Source: Brachionus plicatilis
Taxonomy: Eukaryota; Rotifera; Eurotatoria; Ploima; Brachionidae
Length of the DNA: 64,000 nt
Direction of reading: 5' to 3'
Assembly (NCBI GenBank): GCA_010279815.1
Contig: QEOQ01000204.1
Span: 1,303,561 to 1,367,560, forward strand
Positions 55,167 to 64,000 of the stretch are shown one piece after another (the first letter of the stretch is position 1; each line of letters opens with the position of its first letter). Below the pieces are notes generated by a model. That model was not told the origin of the DNA, did not search any database, and was given only the letters and a program-made list of their open reading frames with translations. Made by a program: the position numbers and the translations under genes.

Positions 55167-57536
55167 AAAAAAGCCGCCAGGCAAACAGTGAGCCTTAAAA
55201 TGGACCAAAAAGTAAAACCAAAACTAAAATGTTTACATAGAAAATCTAATTGTGATGACAATAAATGCTTCTCTGAAGAGGAATGCACACAATCTGGCAT
55301 GAACAAACATTGTTACTCAATGTTTAAAATACCTGAGGAAAATCGCACAGTTCAACAGGATGACATTGTAATAGCTGGCTGCTGGAGTGGAGAAGTTGAA
55401 TGTGATCCACCTTATAAAATAAAACAAAAGTACCAAAGTGAACTTTATGTCAATATTTCTTCTATAATTCCGGAATTTCTTCTCGAACCGGAGGTGCAAA
55501 ATAAATGCATCACCTATGCCATGACTCACGACTCAACCAGCTACAGATCAAAAAACAATGTAACCTTTTGCTGTTGCTCGACCAGCATGTGCAATAGTGA
55601 TATACTTGTTACCAATGAAAAAAGTCCATATCAAGTTATCTCACAGATGATCAAGAGACGAACCAGTGCCGAAATATTTACCACAAAAGCGGCAAAATTA
55701 AGCACAAATATTAATATAAACACTGTTCTTATTACATCTCTGATTCTAATGTCTTTGCTCTTTTTGATGCTTCTCATTGTTTTGACATTTAAAAAAAAAT
55801 GCTTTTCTTTTAAGTCTAAGTCCGAGCTGCCAAATATTATATTTAACCATAATGCGACCAATGGACAAAATGGTACCCAGTCAATGCCATCGTCCGTCCA
55901 AATACCACCTAATTCTAATTTAATGAAAGATTATTTGAAACAAAATCAACCTGAAAATGGAGAAATTAGACAATTGACTCAACCGCTTTTAAACCCTACA
56001 AATGAAACACTTTTTATTCACAACATAGTGCCTCCTAATTTAGGTGTACTGCCTGATTCTATACTCAAATCAAACGCAGTCATAAGTTTTCAGAGTGTGC
56101 CAAAAAATGTGGAAATTGCAAAGCGCAACGATCTCGACGAGCTTGAGAGCTTTAAAGCCAGACTGGAGGAACAACTTGCCAAGAGCAGCAAAAGTTCATC
56201 CATTGATCAAATAGATCCCAACATGATCGTTTTACCAAGCCCGATTAAACCAAGTGACATTTTTCTGATAGAAAAAGTGTCCCAGGGACAATTTAGTTCA
56301 GTTTGGAAAGGTCGATGTCTAAACAACAAGCAAAATTGTGGAGAAGTGCCAGAATATGGCATAAAAGTATTTTCCCACATGCAAAAAAGCTCTTGGTCAA
56401 ATGAAAAAGAGATCTATCATGCTCTAGCAACCATAAATCCTTTTATTTTAACTCACTTTAGTTCTGATTTAAATGAATTGCCAAAAAGCAATACAAATCC
56501 AAATTTGATGTTTTCCAGCAATGAATACTGGATAATTACCGAGTACCACTCGAATGGTTCACTATGCGATTTTTTGAGAATTAATTTTCTATCATGGCAT
56601 CAAATGGTACGAGTGGTTCACTCAATTCTAGAAGGCTTGGCCTATCTGCATAGTGAAAGCATTGATCCAAAGAAACAATTTGCCATAGCACATCGAGACT
56701 TGAAGAGCAAAAATATTTTGGTAAAAAAAGATGGTCAAACGTGCTGCATTGCTGATTTTGGCCTTGCACTTAGATTAAACAACCACAACAAACTTAATAG
56801 TGCAGAAATTAGAAGCAAAGTAAAATTTAAAAAATTTAATTTTTTTTCCATAATTTTTTTAATGAATTTTTTAAGGTGGGTACCCGGAGATATATGTCGC
56901 CTGAATTGATCGAAGGTGCTATTGCATTCACCAAAGAAACATTTTTAAGTAATTAAAAATTAATTTTAGCCCCGGGTTTTCCCATCAGACTGACCAAGTC
57001 TCAGTTTTCATGCTAGAATAAACTTCACGTTATTATTTTATTTTTGTCTTAAGGAATTGATGTCTATGCTTGTGCACTAGTACTTTGGGAAATTATTTCA
57101 AGAGGAGATTTTTACGGTACGTAGTTAGACTAAAATTTCAAACTCATTTTAAGATTTTTATGAGTTTATGAGTTTTAAATTCAAATAGGTTTAAAATTAA
57201 CTTTTATTTAACTTTAAGGTGAAAAATGTGAGTACAAATTGCCATTTGAGGACGAAGTAGGTCAGAACCCTTCGCTAGAGGACATGAAAGAAATAGTGGT
57301 GGACAAAAGTTTTCGACCAATAATTAAGGAAAACTGGCTCAATTACCATGTAAGTTGAAAATTAATTTTGTAAATTTAAAAAAAATCAATAAAATTTTAT
57401 TTTGTTTAGAAAATATCTTCATTAGCTCAGACAATTGAAGAGTGTTGGGACATTGACTTGGACGCAAGAATATCGTCTGAATGTGCTGCGTCGAGGATTA
57501 GGAAAATTTACAACGAACTAGATTAATTGCAGTTTG
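55167..57536 (+). CDS. type II activin/TGF-beta family receptor serine/threonine kinase
   Basis: Exons 55167(or ATG 55200)-56819, 56876-56948, 57054-57116, 57219-57349 and 57420-57536; 667 residues from ATG 55200. The extracellular part is Cys-rich with the three-finger end FCCCSTSMCN and the GCW motif. One membrane helix lies at about 174-197. The kinase starts near 352: glycine loop SQGQFSSV, ATP lysine in GIKVF, AHRDLKSKN catalytic loop, DFGLAL, GTRRYMSPE, and the type II signature DVYACALVLWE, then LPFEDEVGQNPSLEDM, TIEECWD. Type II receptors bind activin/BMP ligands and phosphorylate type I partners. The juxtamembrane linker of about 150 residues is much longer than usual. No signal peptide is present after ATG 55200, and an acceptor-like TTTAG precedes 55167, so a 5' exon is probably missing from this model. 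AATAAA at 57658-57663. Confidence 0.92.
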
Positions 57537-58288
57537 AGACTTATTAGCTTTAGGACTAATTGTAAAAATAAGATGTAACTCAATTATATCGATGGGTTTT
57601 TGTTCGTGTAAATTAAATTTTTAATTAGTTTTTTTTTTATAAAAGAACGATTTAATTAATAAAATTTAAAAAAAAAAAAATTATCTATTTTTAAGCTAAG
57701 CATTTATTGAGTCTACTTATTTTGTAATCAAATTTCAATTAGTTGTATATACAAAATGACTAAGTCGAAGACGAAACATTAATCATGGTGTACCAAAAAA
57801 TTGGCCAATATCCCAGTTAATTGCAAATGAAAGCATATTTTTTTTCTCAAGCTGAAAATTTCAATTAGCAAACACAAAAAAATTATATCAACTTACCTGT
57901 GTTGGTATAAAAGAGCTGCAATTTTATTTTTCGTTTGCCAATGGCTCTACAACAATTTTGTTTTCAATTATATAATGATAGAAAAATATTTTCTAAGTTT
58001 CCTTCAATTTTCTCTTAATATTTTCTTCAAGATACGCTTCGCTGTCTATTTAACATGGCCAAAACTAAACTTCAAAATTTCTAAATAACCACTAAACAAA
58101 AATTACATATTATTAAATCCATTTAAAGCTAATATTTAGACAATTTTTAATAAATCCTTAATTGCTATGACTTACAATTACAATTTCAATCAGATAAATA
58201 AATTTCTATCAAGTATATTTGTTTTTGTATTTAACAAAAAATAATTTAGGACCTAAATTAAAGTTTTTTTTTGAAAGTGAATCAAATA
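57537..58288. other. intergenic
   Basis: About 0.75 kb between two same-strand genes; holds the receptor poly(A) signal and the next promoter. Nothing else seen. Confidence 0.5.
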
Positions 58289-61200
58289 ATGGAGAACGAT
58301 GCAGAAAAGCGCTCCATTTTGATTAGCGGTATCACCCAAGAGCTCAATATTGAATCCATTTTGAATGCTTTCTCTGATTTTAATGTAACTGGCGGTGGAG
58401 TGATTCAAAGCTACGAGTTTTACAGTTCGAGTAGAATGAGAATAACTTACTTTTATCAAAAAGGTAGCTATGCAAATTTATTGCTAATTAAATTAATGGA
58501 AAATTTAAGATGCTGAGAGGGTTCTATCCCGAGGATCAACTTACAAAATTGGCAAAATCTTTCTCACTGTATCCAGATTTTCCTATGACTATGAAAGTTC
58601 ATTTTCTTCGAATTCTTCTCTTGTCACTGCCATTGTAAACTCAAGCCGAACTAACACACCACTAGAGATCATAAAACCAATCGATCAGAAGCGCATCCTG
58701 CTCACAAATGTTCCCAATTCAATCGAAAAAGAATATCTGGACCTTTATTTGGAATATCTAAGCGATGAGGTTGAGATCGAAAGAATTGATGTTGGTCAAG
58801 AAATGGCCAACTCTATTGTAGTTACATATTCAAAATTTATAGGTAATTAAGCTTTTTTATTCAAAAATTTTTATAATAAGAAAAACATTTTTAAATTTAG
58901 ATTTTGAAAATTTGAAAAAAAAGCATAAATCAAAGCCCAAAATTTTAAAAAATACAACCGCTGTTCTTCCAGTATACCTGCCAAATTCAGTTATACTCGA
59001 ATTTGAGGGGGATAAGTCAAAAAAACAGCTGGACAAGAATCTAAATTCTGAGATGCTCGAGCTATATTTTAGTAATAAAAAAAGGTACTTTTCAATTGAA
59101 CGACAATTAATTTAATTGAAATTTTTTTTGACAATTTAATTTATGGTTCTAAGTGATTGATTTTAAAATTTTTTTCCTATTGACTAGAAATCACAGACTC
59201 AAAACTGATTGTTTTTAATTAAAAGTCAGTTCAGCAATCGGAAAGCATTAAAATCAATTTAATTTAATTATTAACTTTTCTTTTTATTCAAATTTTGCAA
59301 ACTTATTAGTTAAGGTCTTTGTTAAAAGCAAAAAATTAATTAAGAAAACTGACATTAAAAAAATAATCACAAATTAATTTAGATCGGGTGGTCATAATGC
59401 AAAAAATGTAAGAATAGACTCGAAAAAAAATTTTGCCATTGTATCGTTTGAAAATTTTGAAAGTAATAGGATTTTTTTAATTAAAAAAAATTTAAAATAT
59501 TTTTTTTATCAGCTGCCAAACAAGTCTGCACCCGCAAGCATTCAATCAATGGTCTTGATTTGATCGCAAGACTGTATTATGATAACATAGGTCCAGATCC
59601 ATTTTCAATCGAAAGCAAAATTCATACTTCCAAGCTCAACGAGAAGAATAAGACAGACAACATAGATGAGTCGACAAAACTACAACACCAGACTAAAAAT
59701 GCTCATACCAACAATTTGTCGGACTCGCAGCGGTCAACTTACACAATTGAGTCCGATTCAACTAATGATGCAATAAAAAATTCAATAGATAAGCCCAAAG
59801 TAAATTTGCCAAGTCTAGATGATCCAATTCTTTCTTTTGAAGAATACGCAATATTGAACAATATCTCTTTAAAACCCGACATTGCCTACGGACCTGAAAA
59901 AGAAGCGACCCAAAGTTTATCGGAAGATTTCAAGACTAAATTCAGCACAGAAGCTAGAGCTGATGCTTTTATTTTAGGCGGCAAAAATAGTCATCAAGTT
60001 AAAATAACTGCTCCTCCAGTGCCTAAACTAGTTGGAAATAATGTGACATTTGATCCACAAAGTGTGAGACGTGCTGAACTAGAGGCAAAATTAAATGAAT
60101 CGGACAAGAATTTTCAACCGGAAATAAAAGGTGAATTAAAAATTAAATTCAATGAAAAACGCAGAGTTGAGAGAAAAAATGATGACGAACAAATAATTGG
60201 TGGCATGCATGGTATGAGAGCTGATACTCCTAAAGTGGAAAATTCCGACATAAGGAGATTTTATCTTGATCGTCTTGCTGAAAATGAAAAAAAAGAATCT
60301 TTTAAATTCAAAAATGACGAGGAAATGACTGGTTTTATTTTGGGAGGCTCAAATGGATACCAAGTTAAAGTAGACTCGAACAAAGCTAGTCCAAATGGTG
60401 AGGAAAAAAAAGAGCCAAATGAAAAATTATTTGATTTTATTTTTAACCAAGAATCTGAACAAATGGATGATTCAATATTTGAGAAAAAAGTTAATGCTAT
60501 CAAAAAAATCATTGAGGATCCTCAGAATAAAAACAGATACCAACTAGAGAGTCTTTTGTATGGACATGACCAAGCTAATTCAGAAAACGAGTCAGATTAC
60601 ATTGAAGAGGCGACTGTATGTCCAACTCCAACTAATAGTCCAAAAACACCAGTTTTTAAGACAGATTCGTTGAAGAATAGTATTGAGGTAAATAAATTAA
60701 GATTGGCGGCTATTCCAGACCCTCGGTTGAACCAAACATTGCCCTCTAAAGTCCGAGCCTTAAAGATACCACCACTTCCCAAAATAGTTCAAAAAGAAAG
60801 CTTAAATATCTCGCTTCAAGAGACCACTGTTTCTAAAGAAAACGAGTCTAAGCCCATTAAAGTCATACTTAAACCAAGACCATTTTCTTCGGTAGAAAAA
60901 AGCTTTGATGAAAAAGGATCAAATAGTCTCAAATTGAAAAATAATCACATTTTGAGTCAGTATGGCAATTCGACCACTGCTGATTCAATAAACAAACTAA
61001 ATCCGAAATTTATTCAATTTTTGAAATCTAACTCTTTTTTAGAAGATGTTAAAAATATGCATCCAAAAATTAATATAAATTTGAACGAAAATCAAAAGAG
61101 ACTCTATTTTTTCGGTGCACAAAATCAAGTTTTAGAAGCCAAGGCTTTGATTAGCAAAGACTTGGAAGCTATTAAGTTAACTGTGGTCAAATTAAATTCG

Positions 61201-61671
61201 AAGCAATTAGCAAATTTTCTTAAGAAATCAAACACTAAAGAACGACTTGAAGATCACTTTAAAAAATTTAGTAAAAATAAAGAAAAATATTCTTTTTTTT
61301 CCTTTGATGTCTTGGCAAAAAAAGAAAAAGAATCAGAGGAATATTTGCTAAATATTTACTCGAATTGTCCAAGTTTTATTCCCGATGTTCATGATTTTAT
61401 TAACAAAAATGTCATGGTAGGTCTAAAAGTGGAAATAAACTCCACTCACTTGAGTAATTCGATCAAAAACGAAGACCAAAAATGGATGGCTTTTTATTCG
61501 GACAAATACAAAAACTCAATTGATTATAAACTTGAATTTCACAAAATTAGAAACAAAAATTCTGATAAAGTTGAGCATAGGTGTTTTTTGAAATTAACCG
61601 GTTTTAAGGATAATATTCAAAGATTTCAAAATGAACTAGCCACAGCTTATAAGCTAAAGAAAGTAGCTTAG
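58289..61671 (+). CDS. PARP14-like RRM/KH protein without catalytic domain
   Basis: Exons 58289-58463, 58510-58842, 58901-59084, 59383-59462 and 59513-61671 encode 976 residues. Three RRM-like modules of the PARP10/PARP14 type: RRM1 7-82 (SILISGI, TGGGVIQSYEF, DAERVLSRG), RRM2 from 118 (KRILLTNVPN), RRM3 about 195-275 (LELYFSNKKRSGGHNAKNV, FAIVSFENFE, INGLDLIARLYYDNIG). The YF-NKKRSGG signature is typical of PARP14-family RRMs. Residues about 275-750 are charged and disordered; two similar segments there (AFILGGKNSHQVK and GFILGGSNGYQVK) are about 120 residues apart. The last 220 residues (KFIQFLKSNSFLEDV, then ALISKDLEAIKL) look like KH-type repeats as in PARP14. No macrodomain, WWE or ADP-ribosyltransferase domain precedes the stop. 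It probably binds RNA or protein, perhaps as a regulator or decoy. Confidence 0.8.
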
Positions 61672-63628
61672 AATTTTTTCAGAAAATTACTTTAAATATT
61701 ATTTTAAGTATTTGCATTTTTTTGGGTATTATTTAAGTTTTATTTAACTCATCGAATCCTGAAAGTATGTTTGTTATTTTAATGGAAATATTTAGCTCTA
61801 TTCAGTTTTGATAGATAAATAATATTTTTGTTTTCTTTTTTATATTGTGTATTTTTTTTTATTTTAAAATGCTTGAAAAAAAAACTAGTTGTATTCAAAA
61901 TTAGAAGGAATTGTTTGTTATGCATCAAAATTTTATATTTTATTTTTTTTTTAAATAATAAATATTTTTTTAATTTTTTTTAAATAATCTCTAATAAAAA
62001 ATTTCAGAAAATGGGATTTCAAAAATTGAACAATGATTAAAATTCATCTATAAAATTGGTCCTTTAGGCAAAAATATGAAAAATTAGAACACTTAATTAG
62101 AAAATTAAAGTTGATTCAAATAAATTATTTACAATTCAATTTAATTAAATACACTATTGCCAGTGTATAACCCAAAACATATTTTTAATAAAAAAATTAA
62201 TAAATAAAATAAAAAAAATTAAAAACTTGACTAATCAATCATTTGAAAATAATAATAGCTTTAATTGTGTGCCAAATTATCTATCTATCTAAATTATTTT
62301 TATTGACCAAAATATAAATCTAATTGAGCTATTTAAATTAAAATTTATATTCTTTAAAATGTAGAATCTATTAAAACAAGTGAACCATCAAGATTAAATT
62401 CATTGCTATCAATAAATATCTTTTTTATAAATTCATTAACTGGCACACTTGAAAATCTTTGGTTTAGTTCAAATGAAAAATTCAAAACTTTGGATTTTAT
62501 CTTCAATAAAATCAATCATTAAATTTAAAAAACTAAAATTGAATAAATGAGATGTTAAACTTTATCATTCGAAAACAAACCGTTCATACCCAAGATAAGC
62601 CAGATTGCTCTTTTTCCTTAAAGATCGATTAGAATACTGTTTTTTCCTGAAAAATTTGATTGAGATTTCGCCTTGTTTCGATTACAGAACAAGCATTTAT
62701 TTTCTTTAGAGAGCTCTTTAAGAATTAGGAACTGGAATATGACTCAACTGAAAATTTAAGAGAGTCATAATTTTTTTATATAATAAAAGCCAATTTATGT
62801 TTTGAATCATAAAAAAGATAACTAAAAATTTTTCAATCAATTGATTGAATAATAAAATTTAGATTCTTTAATGTGTGGCTAAGAACCTCGAAAATATATA
62901 ATATTGGCAAAAACCTTGATCGATTGAGGGCAGATCAAATATCTTTCAGAATATTGAATACAGTTCAACTTTATTAATTTTTATGCCAAAAAATTGGTAG
63001 CTTATCTTTAAGTTTTGCATTATTTGGTTGAGTAAAAATTTTCGTCTCAAAACACACATTTCCTTCTATTTAGCGTAAAAAAAACTAAACATTTGATTTT
63101 TATTTTTATTTTATTTAATTTTTTTCTTACTTTTTTTTTTTTTGACATCACCAGAATTGGCGTTAATATGAATAAATAAATAAATAAATTTAGCGTTATT
63201 CTGGTTAATATAAATAGACCATCCTCATATTAAATCTTATAGTTTTGTCGAATCGGTAAAATTTTTAAATGGTATAGTACGTTTAGTTGACTGTTAAAGT
63301 CATAATTGTTTTTGTCACAAGATTTATTTTTAAAAGGCTTTATAACTTTTAAAAATGTTTTGGCTGTCAAAAAAATAGATTTGTGGAACCCCATCTTTTT
63401 CGAAAAATAAAATTATTTAGCAAAAAAATTATTTATAAAAAAATTGAATTTTGGTAAAAATAATTTTGCAATGCTTGTAGTCTAAAAAGCTTCAAAATTT
63501 TTCAAATCGGTTAAATTTATGTGAAACAAACTAATGAAAATTTTCTCATTCAAAAAAATATTTAATTGGCAATTAATTTTATATAAAATTCTATCAAAAT
63601 TTTCTTAAATAGAATATCATCTGATAAA
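61672..63628. other. intergenic
   Basis: About 2 kb of AT-rich sequence between same-strand genes. A short AATA tandem repeat lies near 63168-63188. No gene or structured element recognised. Confidence 0.5.
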
Positions 63629-63966
63629 ATGTCTGCAACTGAAGCATATTCACTGTATAGCTGGAAAGACAAGACTTCCGAATTCAAAAATGCTTGTGCT
63701 CAGTTGAACATTGGTGAACTAGTCAAAGAGCCATCGTAAGATAAAATATTTAAAAAATTAAAAATTTTGAAATTATTAAGTACTTAAATACTTATTAGTT
63801 TTGGACTGTTTGAAGCAATGTCCGCAATAGAAATGATGGTAATAAATGGAAATATCTTATTCACAAAAAAATTGAATTGAATTGTTTAAAGGATCCAAAA
63901 ATGGATGCTGGAATGACTCAGAATCAGACCCAGTCAAAAATAAAATCAATAAAAGCAGGAATCGAA
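63629..63966 (+). CDS. NAA35: N-alpha-acetyltransferase 35, NatC auxiliary subunit (5' end only)
   Basis: Three exons are visible: 63629-63735, 63799-63838 and 63892-63966, then a donor GTAATT; the gene runs off the window. The 73 residues include the diagnostic stretch [20 protein letters not shown] followed by M, preceded by LNIGELVKE, which matches NAA35 (yeast Mak10). NAA35 anchors the NatC complex to ribosomes with NAA30 and NAA38, which acetylates N termini of the Met-Leu/Ile/Phe type. Both introns are short (63 and 53 bp). The N terminus here is short and begins MSATEAYSLYSW. The model is partial only because of the window edge. Confidence 0.93.
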
Positions 63967-64000
63967 GTAATTTAAAAAAATAATTTGAAATTTAAAATTT

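Noticed and set aside
1..64000. CRISPR arrays, operons or other prokaryotic features
   Set aside because: Spliced metazoan genes throughout and no regularly spaced direct repeats; the only tandem array is the 22-bp repeat inside the 9-kb element.

Overview
This is a eukaryotic, animal nuclear window. It is very AT-rich, with many introns of 38-60 bp and a few of 2.5-3.2 kb. The genes are metazoan: a type II TGF-beta/activin receptor, a Kv-channel-interacting calcium sensor, an atypical soluble guanylate cyclase and a BBSome subunit. Small introns, strong AT bias and abundant SWIM/MULE debris made me think of a monogonont rotifer such as Brachionus, but no diagnostic marker is visible, so that is only an inference. 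All multi-exon models were built by hand from splice signals and reading frame.

Layout. 2046-5330 (+) KChIP-like calcium sensor. 6477-6785 (-) tyrosine-rich secreted peptide. 7233-7575 (+) snRNP G. 9051-9798 a GC-rich terminal-inverted-repeat element. 11457-17021 (+) atypical soluble guanylate cyclase, whose 3.2 kb intron holds a SWIM-domain transposase remnant, twin palindromes and LINE fragments. 18784-20307 (-) and 30860-32467 (-) are paralogous proline-rich proteins with a shared core. Between them are a second SWIM fragment (21.2 kb), RRP5/PDCD11 (22238-27557, -) and, head-to-head with it, a tiny BBIP1 gene (27835-30792, +). 34870-36477 (-) is a four-helix membrane protein. 40964-42652 (-) and 49691-51253 (-) are PDZ-DH paralogues sharing an almost identical 1 kb block. 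The 6 kb between them carries three hAT-type MITEs and a Tc1-like remnant next to a TA-flanked MITE. 52.0-54.6 kb is repeat-rich (LINE reverse transcriptase piece and three inverted-repeat elements). 55167-57536 (+) is the type II receptor kinase, 58289-61671 (+) a PARP14-like RRM/KH protein without a catalytic domain, and 63629 onward (+) the 5' end of NAA35.

The genes do not form one pathway. Housekeeping genes (snRNP G, RRP5, BBIP1, NAA35) are mixed with signalling genes (KChIP, guanylate cyclase, receptor kinase, putative RhoGEFs). The most interesting points are the sharply bounded near-identity between the PDZ-DH paralogues, the proline-rich pair with EF-hand-like tails, the guanylate cyclase with an altered metal site, and the catalytic-domain-free PARP14-like protein. 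No single clearly new multi-gene system is visible.
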